From HGM04593 sp045636545 (GTDB lineage: Bacteria; Bacteroidota; Bacteroidia; Bacteroidales; Bacteroidaceae), in the NCBI GenBank assembly GCA_045636545.1, contig JAZTXR010000082.1, forward strand, positions 1-62,210: 62,210 bases of DNA, written 5' to 3'. The stretch's first letter is position 1. Every line of letters begins with the position of its first letter. The notes beneath the pieces are model-generated. The model saw nothing but the letters and a program-made list of their open reading frames with translations. It was not told the origin of the DNA and did no database searches. Below, one piece after another: positions 1 through 8,308 of the stretch. A program made the translations under genes and the position numbers.

Positions 1-96
1 GGGATGCTCGCACAGATATTTTCTAACGAAGTTTCGCTCTTCTGCGGTTACAGTCCCTTCGACATAACAGGCAATCAGTTCATCACTTATTTTCAT
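1..96 (-). CDS. Partial gene: N-terminus of a sigma-factor partner protein
   Basis: An open frame starts at ATG 96 and runs off the left edge, reading MKISDELIACYVEGTVTAEE and onward for 32 residues. It overlaps the end of the sigma-like gene by 14 bp, a sign of translational coupling. The visible part resembles the N-terminus of the gene at 45494 (ADILAAFLDGNATAQESKEI), which likewise overlaps a sigma-like gene. By analogy it may be an anti-sigma-like or partner protein, but its domains lie outside the window. The existence of the gene is fairly sure; its function is inference. Confidence 0.6.
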   Translation of the reverse strand, partial: MKISDELIACYVEGTVTAEERNFVRKYLCEHP

Positions 97-744
97 ACCA
101 GTCTTTTTTAATCTGTTCTACAATAGCTTTGACCTCCCTGAGAGCCCTTGCCTTATTCATATCTACATAATGAGCATCGGGAACGACTATCTTGCCTTTA
201 TAGAAAGTTACTTTGTTTTCTTTCTTCCTTTTTGCAATCAACATTTCAGCAATCTCCTTATGATTATATCCTTCAAGTTCCTTAATGAGAATGAACCGAT
301 AGTCATCATTTTCAAGTCGATTGATAGCCTCCATAAGCATTACCAGATTCTGATTTTCAGGTTCTGGTTTTGGCTCTGACAACGGTTTATCTTCGCCATA
401 TACTCCGATAGAGCCGTCTTTTCCCCCTAAACCTATCAATTCATCTCTTTTTTCGAGAAATAAATGTGATGCAACGGAGCAGAACCATGTTCTGAACTTA
501 CATTTCCATTGGAACGACATCAGAGGTTGCCAGTCTCCATTCTTTCCTTTAAATTGTAAATACAGGTAATTAATCAAATCTTCAAGATAGACCAACGAAT
601 CGTAGTATCTCCACGCATAAAACTTCAAATCATTCTCATATCTGTCATAGAGAAGATAGAGCATTGCTTCTTCGTTTCCTGCAATTATCAGATCGAGAAT
701 CTCCTTGTCGGTCATATCTTTGTATGATTTATTTAATTGCATAT
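83..744 (-). CDS. Sigma-70-like (ECF-type) RNA polymerase sigma factor
   Basis: About 220 residues starting MQLNKSYKDMTDKEILDL. An upstream in-frame ATG at 835 is less likely because the tail of another frame (stop near 780) occupies that stretch. The N-terminal half resembles sigma region 2 (EEAMLYLLYDRYENDLKFYA, then a W/F-rich stretch ending LFLEKRDELI). The C-terminal half has a region-4-like segment (ELEGYNHKEIAEML). It is a paralogue of the protein at 44944: both open MTD-(K/Q)-(E/Q)-I, share ..W..(V/I)A...F..KRD, and are followed by an overlapping partner gene. Divergence from classical sigma factors keeps the exact class uncertain. Confidence 0.7.
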
Positions 745-779
745 TAGGATTTCGCGTTATCTTACACTGGATTTTAATT

Positions 780-936
780 TTACCAATTAGGATCAGTTTT
801 AGCAATTTTGCCCCAATCAATGTCAATATATACATTGCCTAACATTGACAATGGCTGAAAATATGCCTTTAATCCCATCTTCACACCTTCTTTAATATTT
901 AACAAAGTTCTGTCTTTCCAGTCAATATTATTTTTT
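780..936 (-). pseudogene. Out-of-frame C-terminal continuation of the gene at 899-1258
   Basis: Minus-strand reading just beyond an A6 run (931-936 on the plus strand as T6) opens a second frame. It gives K-N-N-I-D-W-K-D-R-T-L-L and continues through an internal ATG at 878 to a stop at 780. It looks protein-like, ending YIDIDWGKIAKTDPNW. Joining it to the upstream gene by one slip in the A-run would give a product of roughly 155-160 residues instead of 119. It may be a frameshift mutation, a contingency run or a sequencing error. Alternatively the ATG at 878 starts an independent 32-residue peptide. Confidence 0.4.
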
Positions 937-1258
937 CAATTCTAACAACATCAGTATTAAGTATCTGAGTAATCCTTGCATCTCTATTAAGTATTGCACT
1001 TACGACTTCATCATCCCGTTTTAATTCATTTCCGTTCAAACGTCGGCTCCGACTCCCCGTAATCATTGACATAGTATTTGTAACTATCAACAAAGGATGA
1101 AATACATCAGCTGAAATAATGAATCCACCCAACATGTACCCATTATGAATCATTTTTAAAGCCTGTATTGAACTGATATCATTACGACCATGCCATGAAA
1201 GAATACGATTTTCTACTGATGTAGAAATTATTTCGCAAAAAGATTTAAATTGTTCCAT
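899..1258 (-). CDS. Unknown 119-residue protein downstream of the radical SAM gene
   Basis: It starts MEQFKSFCEIISTSVENRIL only 6 bp after the radical SAM stop, so it is almost certainly co-transcribed and may work with that enzyme. I recognise no family. The middle is hydrophobic and beta-like (MLGGFIISADVFHPLLIVTN). The in-frame stop after KTELC may be premature, because a second frame from the A6 run at 931-936 continues as plausible protein to 780. I see no membrane segment of full length and no signal peptide. Confidence 0.6.
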   Translation of the reverse strand: MEQFKSFCEIISTSVENRILSWHGRNDISSIQALKMIHNGYMLGGFIISADVFHPLLIVTNTMSMITGSRSRRLNGNELKRDDEVVSAILNRDARITQILNTDVVRIEKIILTGKTELC

Positions 1259-1264
1259 ACATAT

Positions 1265-3028
1265 TTACAGGCTCTTTTTCCAAACAACCAATCTCTCTTT
1301 GTCAAAATTTCGATAAACATCCATAATTCGTTTTTCAAGTTCTATTACATCTTTAAATCTATCAGATCTTGATAATATTTGAACTATCTCATAATAACAG
1401 ATTTTCCCAGAGCTTAACAGAAATACAGCATTCTCCAAATCACTATTTTTCACATACTGATTTCCAACAATTCGATAATATTCTTCACCATCAGAAATCA
1501 ATTGTATAGTTCTAAAAGGTATAGACAATGAGAGTTCATCATAGGATAATGTATCAATACTATCAAATCCCCAATTACATACCGATGTAAAATAATGCTT
1601 ATATGCCTCTATTCTTTTAGACTTTGTATAATACTGTGTAGTCATTCCATAATCACGAGCCAAGATGTAATGAACTAAAAGTTCATTATTGTCAAGAGTT
1701 TTCACAAGTTCATCCATCTTTTCAGAAATTTCCTGCTCAAATATTAACTTAAGTTGAAGTATTTTCTGTTCTTTTAATTCTTCGGTTACAGTTGATACGA
1801 CATTACCATCACATCCTCTTAGCAAATCTTTATCTATCAGTTTTATACCATATTTCTCTGGATAGTTTCGCATTGGGGTTCCAACGTACGGAGTAAAAAG
1901 AGAAGCCCCAACTTCTACGCATCCCGGAGCTGTGTCAATAACTTCTTTAGCAAAATTCAACGTATCATTAAATGTTTCTAAAGATTCAAAAGCACCGCCA
2001 ATAATAAAATTAACATAAATAGATGGTATTCCTGCTTCATAAATATTTCTTACACATTCGAGCAACTCTTTTGTTTGCATATTCTTATTATATGCATTAA
2101 GAACATTTTGATTTCCAGACTCTCCACCTAACTGAATACGTACAAGCCCAGCTTGTTTGAGTAAAGGTAGTAAATGTATATTTTTTTGAAGGATATCCAC
2201 GCGTGCCTCACAAAACCACGCGACTGAACCATTATATTTTTCAATTAAGTGCTTACAGATTTCAGTAGTTCTATCAGAATTTAGAATAAAAGTATCATCC
2301 AAAAATGCAAAACATTTTCGTTCGCCTAGATTCGAAATTATATAGTCAACTTCTTCGATAACACTATTTACATTTCGTAACCTTAACTTATTTTCTTTTT
2401 TATTTCCTTCAAAACAAAAAGCACATTTACCGACACAACCTCTACCAGTTAATATCTGATCAAAAACAATATCTTTGTCTAAAGAATATTCTTTTCTTCG
2501 AGGGAAAGGGTATATTTCTAAATCTTTTACAGGTTCTTGACTACCATTAAAATGAAAAGCGCCATCTTTTGTGTTATACGCCAATCCTTTAATAGTATGT
2601 AAATTGGATTGGTGTTTTAATAGCCCATCAAGAATTTCAACAACAGGCCGTTCACCCTCGCCTACAATCGCAAAATCAACCAGGGGAATCCTTTTTAAAC
2701 ATAATTCCGGATCACCTGTTACTTGTGGACCTCCAACCAAAACCAATAAGTTTGGGATTTTCTTTTTTATATAAATTATAAGTCTACGTAATATCCAAAT
2801 ATTCTCACTATCAACATAGAAACCTACAATCTTACATTTTTGTTCCTCGATTAATGGAATTATATCACTTAAAATGGGCTGATTTGAAGAATACTTCTTT
2901 ACTCCTATTTTGTATCCATGTTTTTTTGCATATTCGGCAATATAATATAATCCTAATTGAGGTTCACTACCTCTTACATCTGTTTCTATATAAGAAGTAG
3001 CAATTTGAAACAAAATAAGATCAAACAT
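1265..3028 (-). CDS. Radical SAM enzyme with N-terminal cobalamin-binding-like domain
   Basis: About 587 residues. The N-terminal ~150 residues have the B12-binding arrangement typical of class B radical SAM proteins (GLYYIAEYAKKHGYKIGV, then LLVLVGGPQVTGDPE and DFAIVGEGERPVVEILDGL). The radical SAM core follows at about residue 195 with the CX3CX2C cluster motif GCVGKCAFC. Further core pieces are FLDDTFILNSDRT and IPSIYVNFIIGG. The C-terminal ~150 residues are unassigned. ATG 3028 is preferred; a TTG at 3034 overlaps the stop of the upstream gene. It is the second gene of a leftward operon behind the invertible promoter segment. The substrate is unknown; peptide modification is one possibility. 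Confidence 0.85.
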   Translation of the reverse strand: MFDLILFQIATSYIETDVRGSEPQLGLYYIAEYAKKHGYKIGVKKYSSNQPILSDIIPLIEEQKCKIVGFYVDSENIWILRRLIIYIKKKIPNLLVLVGGPQVTGDPELCLKRIPLVDFAIVGEGERPVVEILDGLLKHQSNLHTIKGLAYNTKDGAFHFNGSQEPVKDLEIYPFPRRKEYSLDKDIVFDQILTGRGCVGKCAFCFEGNKKENKLRLRNVNSVIEEVDYIISNLGERKCFAFLDDTFILNSDRTTEICKHLIEKYNGSVAWFCEARVDILQKNIHLLPLLKQAGLVRIQLGGESGNQNVLNAYNKNMQTKELLECVRNIYEAGIPSIYVNFIIGGAFESLETFNDTLNFAKEVIDTAPGCVEVGASLFTPYVGTPMRNYPEKYGIKLIDKDLLRGCDGNVVSTVTEELKEQKILQLKLIFEQEISEKMDELVKTLDNNELLVHYILARDYGMTTQYYTKSKRIEAYKHYFTSVCNWGFDSIDTLSYDELSLSIPFRTIQLISDGEEYYRIVGNQYVKNSDLENAVFLLSSGKICYYEIVQILSRSDRFKDVIELEKRIMDVYRNFDKERLVVWKKSL

Positions 3029-3030
3029 TG

Positions 3031-3270
3031 TCAATATTCTATATCACCTAAAGAACTTAACAAAATGGACTTTGCATTCTCATCATCAACAATTGACACG
3101 TAACTTTTGTAACCACTCAACAAAGGCTGTACATCTATTGCTTTATCAAACTTTTTGACCAATTCTTTTGAAAGAACCGCTGCACAAGCTGCGCCAAACA
3201 TTGTAAGAGAAGGCATAAAATTACCCTCTTTTGTTACAACGTACTTTTCACCTAAATTTTTAATTTCCAT
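3031..3270 (-). CDS. Small protein preceding the radical SAM enzyme
   Basis: 79 residues beginning MEIKNLGEKYVVTKEGNFMP, first gene of the leftward operon. Its stop abuts the radical SAM start, so the two are coupled. I do not recognise a family. The size and position would suit a peptide substrate or a PqqD-like recognition protein for the radical SAM enzyme, but the sequence does not clearly match PqqD. It lies 32 bp from the left inverted repeat of the invertible segment, as expected for a gene switched by that promoter. Confidence 0.65.
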   Translation of the reverse strand: MEIKNLGEKYVVTKEGNFMPSLTMFGAACAAVLSKELVKKFDKAIDVQPLLSGYKSYVSIVDDENAKSILLSSLGDIEY

Positions 3271-3302
3271 ATTTTTAAATCATTAAAAACACTATAATTT
3301 CT

Positions 3303-3317
3303 TCTCTTGGTAAGAGA
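3303..3317 (+). repeat. Left inverted repeat of the invertible segment
   Basis: TCTCTTGGTAAGAGA. It is the exact reverse complement of 3478-3492. Each copy is also a near-palindrome with six-base arms (TCTCTT/AAGAGA) around a three-base core (GGT here), like a tyrosine-recombinase crossover site. Confidence 0.8.
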
Positions 3318-3431
3318 TAAAAGTTTGCCTCTTTTGTGTTGTAAATCAATTCATTCGGATATTAACACATTTGGATTGGTTAAACAAAATTTTAGATATT
3401 CTAAAAATACAGTGCATTTTTTATATCAACT

Positions 3432-3464
3432 TTTGCTTTATTTACAATATTTTAGATATATTTG
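3432..3464 (+). promoter_or_regulatory. Bacteroidetes-type promoter inside the invertible segment
   Basis: -33 box TTTG at 3432-3435, 21-bp spacer, -7 box TATATTTG at 3457-3464 matching TAnnTTTG exactly. The predicted transcript starts near 3470 and runs rightward. I found no equally good leftward promoter in the segment. Confidence 0.7.
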
Positions 3465-3477
3465 CAGAAATTATCCG

Positions 3478-3492
3478 TCTCTTACCAAGAGA
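3478..3492 (-). repeat. Right inverted repeat of the invertible segment
   Basis: TCTCTTACCAAGAGA, reverse complement of 3303-3317. The core is ACC rather than GGT, so the two sites are in inverted relation and recombination would invert, not delete, the segment. Confidence 0.8.
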
Positions 3493-3521
3493 TTCCATTT
3501 TTGCTCAACATCCACTTTCCC

Positions 3522-4721
3522 TTACAAATCCTTTAGAATCTGCGCATTGGCGCGGTCTACCACTGCGGTGTCGAGCGATGCAAGGTAGATTTGCGTTGTC
3601 ATTTCGCTGTCGTGGCCCATGCCTTCGCTTATTACGGATATTGGAATGTTCTTGCTCTTGGCGGCGCTGGCCCAGGAGTGGCGGGCAACGTACATGGTAA
3701 GTTGAACAGGTATGGCTGCGAGGGTGGCTATCTTCTTCAGGCAGTAGTTTACACGGTGCAGCATTGTCTGGTATTGGGCACGCTCGGCATTGCCGAGCGC
3801 GGTGATTATTGGCAAAAGATACGGGCTATCGGCCGCTGTGCTGTATTTTTTCACAATCTCTTGCATGCATTTCTCCCAACGGATGAGTAGTTGCTGCCCG
3901 GTCTTGCGGCGGCGGTAGGTGAGCACACCGTTTGCAAGGTCGCGCTTTCTCAGGTATGCCATATCAATGAATGACATTCCGCGGGTGTAGAACGAGAAGA
4001 GGAACATGTCGCGTGCAAACTCCAACGACGGTTGCGACAAGAGGTCAAGGTTCTTTATCTGCCTTATTGCCTTTAATGGGATTGCGCGCTTTACTGTCTT
4101 GTCGACACCGCTGTATACATGCTTGAATGGGTTTCTATTTACCGTCAACCCTTTTTCAACAGCTCGGTTATAGACCGCGCGAAGTATGCGCATGTAGAAC
4201 GACGTGCTGTTTCTTGCAAGGCCTTTCTTACGCAGATGTGCCTCGTAGGTGAGCATTAAATCGGCATCAATATCCTCCAATGGTATATCCTTGTCTTCGC
4301 GGAACTGCATGAAACTGCGCAGTGTGGCGTGGTAGGTCTCACCGGTGCGATGCTTGCCCAGCTGCTGCAACCGTGCAATGATGCCTTGCATGAAGTTGAA
4401 GAGTGAATACTCTTTTGCCGACTGCCTGAATGTGGTAATGATGTCGTCGGCCGTGTATCGCTGTTGACGGCTGTCGAGCTGGTTAATGATGGAACGCAAC
4501 AGTTTCAGTTCCCACTCTATGCGCTCGGCGGTTGTCTTGAGGTAAGGCAGACGTGCCGTGTCACCCGCCGGCACAATGGACTTACCGTCCCATTCGTCCG
4601 AGAAGATGTGGTAGTCCGTTGCCAATTGGCGCACCACACGGTTGTGGATTATCCTGTAATAGATTACTCCTTGCTTGGCATCCACGGTGGATGCCCTGAA
4701 CATTGTCTTTACACTTGTCAT
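3522..4721 (-). CDS. Tyrosine recombinase / integrase, probable DNA invertase
   Basis: About 399 residues from ATG 4721 (MTSVKTMFRASTVDAKQGVI). A TTG nine codons upstream lies inside the predicted promoter. It has the Bacteroidetes integrase layout: arm-binding-like N-terminus, SAM-like core-binding domain at about 95-190, catalytic domain at about 200-395. Catalytic residues include Arg in FYTRGMSF, Lys in RRRKTGQQL, Arg-His in YVARHSWAS, and His plus the Tyr nucleophile in GHDSEMTTQIYLAS. It lies beside a segment flanked by 15-bp inverted repeats, so local inversion is its likely job. An orphan integrase of a mobile element is the alternative. Confidence 0.9.
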   Translation of the reverse strand: MTSVKTMFRASTVDAKQGVIYYRIIHNRVVRQLATDYHIFSDEWDGKSIVPAGDTARLPYLKTTAERIEWELKLLRSIINQLDSRQQRYTADDIITTFRQSAKEYSLFNFMQGIIARLQQLGKHRTGETYHATLRSFMQFREDKDIPLEDIDADLMLTYEAHLRKKGLARNSTSFYMRILRAVYNRAVEKGLTVNRNPFKHVYSGVDKTVKRAIPLKAIRQIKNLDLLSQPSLEFARDMFLFSFYTRGMSFIDMAYLRKRDLANGVLTYRRRKTGQQLLIRWEKCMQEIVKKYSTAADSPYLLPIITALGNAERAQYQTMLHRVNYCLKKIATLAAIPVQLTMYVARHSWASAAKSKNIPISVISEGMGHDSEMTTQIYLASLDTAVVDRANAQILKDL

Positions 4722-4745
4722 TTTTGTATTGTCTTTTGTTTCATA

Positions 4746-4789
4746 CAAAAATGCACCTTATTCAAGGCTTTCTGTTTGCTATTTTGACA
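4746..4789 (-). promoter_or_regulatory. Predicted promoter of the recombinase gene with shared upstream element
   Basis: Read on the minus strand: TGTCAAAATAGCAAAC from 4789, 20 bp, then CATTTTTG (4753-4746), one mismatch from TAnnTTTG. The same element occurs at the same 36-bp offset at three phage-block promoters (34260, 34388, 34869). The predicted transcript begins just before ATG 4721. Confidence 0.5.
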
Positions 4790-4829
4790 GAAATGCTTCA
4801 AGCGAAAGACTTGTACTCTATAGCTATTA

Positions 4830-5125
4830 CCCCTCCGCCTGCGGCACCTCCCCTGTCAGGGGAGGAATTATCTGTCTGCGAGTAAGTGAGTGCAGAATCA
4901 AGTTTACTTGAATTATGCCGAGTGTGAGCAACTTCACTAAAAGTAAAGCGACGAGGGATCTCTAACAACGGTATACGAGATGTCTCCACTACGGTCGACA
5001 TGACACAAACGCAGTTTTTCAGTATATGGGTCAACTGCTATATTATTACCAAAGTTTGTACTCAATAGCCAATACCCCTCCGCCTGCGACACATCACCTA
5101 CAGAGGAGGAATTATCTGTCTGCGA
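4830..5125. repeat. Composite of dispersed intergenic repeats between recombinase and atpG
   Basis: The 466-bp gap from 4722 to 5188 has no convincing gene. It holds two copies of a CCCCTCCGCC...GAGGAATTATCTGTCTGCGAG repeat (about 4830-4880 and 5072-5125). Between them is a half copy (about 4880-5045) of the MITE-like element seen complete at 13078-13291, including its right terminal repeat GGGTCAACTGCTATATTA at 5028-5045. Short frames across it are repeat-derived. Confidence 0.75.
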
Positions 5126-5188
5126 GTAAGCGAGGGCAACGCAAGCTTTGTTCCTCTACCCTAAGGGAGCACCTTAAAAAAGCAAAGA

Positions 5189-6046
5189 TTATCTGTTTGC
5201 GCCGGACATGATGTCGAGAAGTTCGTTGGTGATGGCCTGTTGGCGGCCTTTGTTGTATTCGAGGGTGAGCTGCGAGATTAGGTCGGTGGCGTTGTCAGTG
5301 GCTGTCTGCATTGCAAGGACACGCGCTGCGTGTTCGGCAGCCACGGCATCGAGCAGTGCAGTGAACAGCTGTACCTCAACAACCTTTGGCACAAGGGCAT
5401 CGAGCAGTTCCTTGCGCCCGGGCTCTACTATATAGTCTACAGTTGCCGCGCTTCTCACTTCAGTCGTTTTCAGCTCAAACGGCAACAGCACTTCATTTAC
5501 CGGTTCCTGTTTGGCTGCCGACCTGAAGTGTGAGTGTATGACCTCTACCCTATCGACCCCACCACTGCGAAAACGCTCCATCAGCCCACGCGCAACGGTT
5601 GCCACATCGTTGTATTGCGGTGCTGTCGACTGGGACATAAGTTCCTCGCGTGGTGTGTAGCCAAGCTTGCGCACGGCATCGTGCATCTTCTTGCCCACAG
5701 TGTAGACCTCAACCTCGGTATCTGATGCTTTGTAGCCATCGAGCACGGCACGCACTCTGCCGATGACATTCGCGTTGAATGTTCCGCACAAGCTGGTATC
5801 GGAAGACACGGCTATGACGGCGACCTTCCTGCACTCGCGCCCCATGGCCAGTTCTGTCGTGAACGCGGAGGATGAGGAGAGGAACGAGGCAAGCAGGCCT
5901 TTGAGCCTGTCGCTGTAGTGCGACATTCCCTCAATTGCCGTCTGTGCACGGTGGAGTTTGGCAGCAGATACCAGTTTCATTGCCGAGGTTATCTTCTGCG
6001 TGCTCTTTACCGATGCTATTCTGTCCCTTACTTCTCTCAGGTTCAT
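5189..6046 (-). CDS. atpG: ATP synthase F1 subunit gamma
   Basis: 285 residues from ATG 6046 (MNLREVRDRIASVKSTQKIT); the upstream ATG at 6085 adds an atypical N-terminus. It forms the central rotor stalk of F1. Seen: the N-terminal helix motif STQKITSAMKLVSAAKL and the C-terminal helix signature ATDNATDLISQLTLEYNKGR. Last gene of the operon; a 119-bp repeat-like gap (CCCCCTAAAACAGGGGG) separates it from atpA. Confidence 0.97.
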   Translation of the reverse strand: MNLREVRDRIASVKSTQKITSAMKLVSAAKLHRAQTAIEGMSHYSDRLKGLLASFLSSSSAFTTELAMGRECRKVAVIAVSSDTSLCGTFNANVIGRVRAVLDGYKASDTEVEVYTVGKKMHDAVRKLGYTPREELMSQSTAPQYNDVATVARGLMERFRSGGVDRVEVIHSHFRSAAKQEPVNEVLLPFELKTTEVRSAATVDYIVEPGRKELLDALVPKVVEVQLFTALLDAVAAEHAARVLAMQTATDNATDLISQLTLEYNKGRQQAITNELLDIMSGANR

Positions 6047-6165
6047 GGTGTTGGTTTTATTTTTGCAGTATACCCCCGTCCGCAACTCCGTTGCTCGTCC
6101 CCCTAAAACAGGGGGACAATATTATTACCTTAAAAGACAACGGTCGTATGAGTCGGGAGCTAAAA

Positions 6166-7743
6166 TCACTTCATCGATGCTACCACATCGGCGGCGACAT
6201 CGGTCAGCAGTTTCTCTACGTCGGCGTTCAGGCGGCCGGCAGAGAGCACGTCAATCACACTCTCCCTGTATCTTGAACGCAGCACATCGAGAAAAAGTTT
6301 CTCGAACTCAGGCACCTTGTCAACGGCAATACCCTGCAACAGGTTCTTTGTTCCGCAATAGAGCAACGCCACTTGTTCACCAACAGGCATTGGAGAATAT
6401 TGCGGCTGCACAAGCAGCGCATTGGTGCGGCGGCCGCGCTCGATGACCATCATTGTAACGGCATCAACGTCGGTACCGAACTTGGCAAATGCCTCCAGCT
6501 CGCGGTACTGTGCCTGGTCAATCTTCAATGTCCCCGCAACGCTCTTCATTGACTTTATCTGTGCATTGCCACCCACACGCGACACCGATATGCCCACATT
6601 AACAGCCGGGCGGAAACCACGGTTGAATAGGTCACTCTCAAGGTAAATCTGTCCGTCGGTGATTGAGATTACATTGGTGGGGATATATGCCGACACGTCG
6701 CCCGCCTGTGTCTCGATGATGGGGAGCGCAGTTAGCGAGCCGCCACCCCTTACCTTGCCCACAAGGCTTGGCGGGAGGTCGTTCATCCTCTCGGCAACCT
6801 CCTGTTGGTTTATTATTCTGGCAGCGCGTTCAAGCAGGCGCGAATGGAGATAGAAGACATCGCCGGGATAGGCCTCACGACCCGACGGGCGGCGCAGGAT
6901 GAGCGACACCTCTCTGTAGGCTACAGCCTGCTTCGAGAGGTCGTCATAGACTACAAGTGCGTGGCGGCCGGTGTCGCGGAAATACTCGCCTATTGCTGCT
7001 CCCGCCATAGGGGCGTAATACTGCAGCGCAGCAGTGTCGGCAGCCGTGGCTGCAACCACAATGGTGTACTCCATTGCCCCGTGCGTGCGCAGCGTGTTGA
7101 CGATTGAAGCCACCGTGGAACCCTTCTGGCCAATGGCAACATATATGCAATACACAGGGTTGCCCGCCTCGTAGGCCGCACGTTGGTTAAGTATGGTATC
7201 TATGGCAACGGCGGTCTTGCCGGTCTGGCGGTCGCCGATGATGAGTTCACGCTGGCCGCGGCCTATGGGAATCATGGAGTCGATGGACTTGAGACCTGTC
7301 TGCAGAGGCTCGGTCACAGGCTGACGGAAGATTACGCCCGGTGCCTTGCGGTCGAGCGGCATACAGCACTTCTCACCCTCAATCACGCCCTTGCCGTCAA
7401 GCGGCTCGCCAAGCGGGTTGATTACACGCCCGAGCATGGCATCGCACACATCAATGGATGCTATGCGCCCGGTGCGTTTCACCGTCATTCCCTCCTTTAT
7501 CCTGTCGGTCGGTCCCAACAGCACTGCGCCGACGTTATCCTCCTCAAGGTTCATGACAATGGCCTTTATTCCATTGTCAAATTCGAGCAGTTCCTCGGCC
7601 TGGGCGTTGTAGAGACCATATATGCGCACCACACCGTCGCTCACCTGGAGAACAGTGCCTATCTCCTCGTACTCAATCCTGCTCTTCAAGCCACGCAGCT
7701 GTTCAAGCAACACACTCGACACCTCACTTGGTTTAATGTTCAT
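6166..7743 (-). CDS. atpA: ATP synthase F1 subunit alpha
   Basis: 525 residues, full length for the family. This is the non-catalytic nucleotide-binding subunit of the F1 hexamer. Walker A is GDRQTGKTAV at about residue 170. VVYDDLSKQA is the Walker B region. The signature PAVNVGISVSRVGG is present near residue 380. It starts MNIKPSEVSSVLLEQLRGLK, 19 bp after atpH. Confidence 0.98.
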   Translation of the reverse strand: MNIKPSEVSSVLLEQLRGLKSRIEYEEIGTVLQVSDGVVRIYGLYNAQAEELLEFDNGIKAIVMNLEEDNVGAVLLGPTDRIKEGMTVKRTGRIASIDVCDAMLGRVINPLGEPLDGKGVIEGEKCCMPLDRKAPGVIFRQPVTEPLQTGLKSIDSMIPIGRGQRELIIGDRQTGKTAVAIDTILNQRAAYEAGNPVYCIYVAIGQKGSTVASIVNTLRTHGAMEYTIVVAATAADTAALQYYAPMAGAAIGEYFRDTGRHALVVYDDLSKQAVAYREVSLILRRPSGREAYPGDVFYLHSRLLERAARIINQQEVAERMNDLPPSLVGKVRGGGSLTALPIIETQAGDVSAYIPTNVISITDGQIYLESDLFNRGFRPAVNVGISVSRVGGNAQIKSMKSVAGTLKIDQAQYRELEAFAKFGTDVDAVTMMVIERGRRTNALLVQPQYSPMPVGEQVALLYCGTKNLLQGIAVDKVPEFEKLFLDVLRSRYRESVIDVLSAGRLNADVEKLLTDVAADVVASMK

Positions 7744-7762
7744 AAGGGATAGTTGTTTTCAA

Positions 7763-8308
7763 TTAGACAAGTTTCCTGTTTTGTTTAACCAATTCCTTTT
7801 CAATATCGCGCAGCTGGCGCCTTATACTTGCATCGAGACGGTATGTCTCGGTTTCACAGAGAAAGCCGCCTACGATGTCCTCGTCAACGACATTCTGCAG
7901 CTCAACCGTTGCACCGTCGCCGGCAACAAGCGATGTCATGCTGCGGCACAGAGCCTCATCGGCAGGCCCGGCTGTCGTGATGCGCACAGCAACAATATCC
8001 TTTGCCTTGCGGTAGAGCGACACATAGCAGTGGCAGATGAAGATGAGCAACGGTTCGCGCTCCTCATTGACCACAAGATGCATGAACCTCCGGTACACCG
8101 GCGAGCTGTCTACAGCCGAACAGAGCAACCTCACGCGCTCCTCTTTTGAGAGCGAGGGAGCGGCAAGCATGGTGCCCAGTTCCTTCACCTGCTGCAGTGT
8201 AGCCATCAGCTGCAACATGTTGTGGTATATTGCATCCTCAGCACCCTGCTCCTTCGCGTATGCAAAGAGAGCCTTGGCATAACGCATTGAAATTACTCCT
8301 GTATTCAT
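7763..8308 (-). CDS. atpH: ATP synthase F1 subunit delta
   Basis: 181 residues starting MNTGVISMRYAKALFAYAKE. This is the OSCP/delta stalk subunit linking F1 to the peripheral stalk. The RYAKALF N-terminal motif and the C-terminal segment VDEDIVGGFLCETETYRLDA are family features. It overlaps atpF by 4 bp, so translation is coupled. Confidence 0.95.
   Translation of the reverse strand: MNTGVISMRYAKALFAYAKEQGAEDAIYHNMLQLMATLQQVKELGTMLAAPSLSKEERVRLLCSAVDSSPVYRRFMHLVVNEEREPLLIFICHCYVSLYRKAKDIVAVRITTAGPADEALCRSMTSLVAGDGATVELQNVVDEDIVGGFLCETETYRLDASIRRQLRDIEKELVKQNRKLV

Larger units (their letters stand above)
3303..3492. other. Putative invertible DNA segment (promoter switch)
   Basis: A 190-bp segment between perfect 15-bp inverted repeats, lying between a tyrosine recombinase gene (3522-4721, minus) and the start of the radical SAM operon (3270, minus). 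It contains one strong Bacteroidetes-type promoter. In the present orientation that promoter fires rightward into the 3' end of the recombinase gene. Inversion would put the -7 box near 3338-3331 reading leftward, about 60 bp before the first operon start codon. This is the layout of known Bacteroidales phase-variable promoters. The present state is predicted OFF for the operon. Confidence 0.75.

Noticed and set aside
4798..5211. Small open frames on both strands between the recombinase and atpG
   Set aside because: They fall within dispersed repeats that recur elsewhere in the window, so they are repeat-derived.
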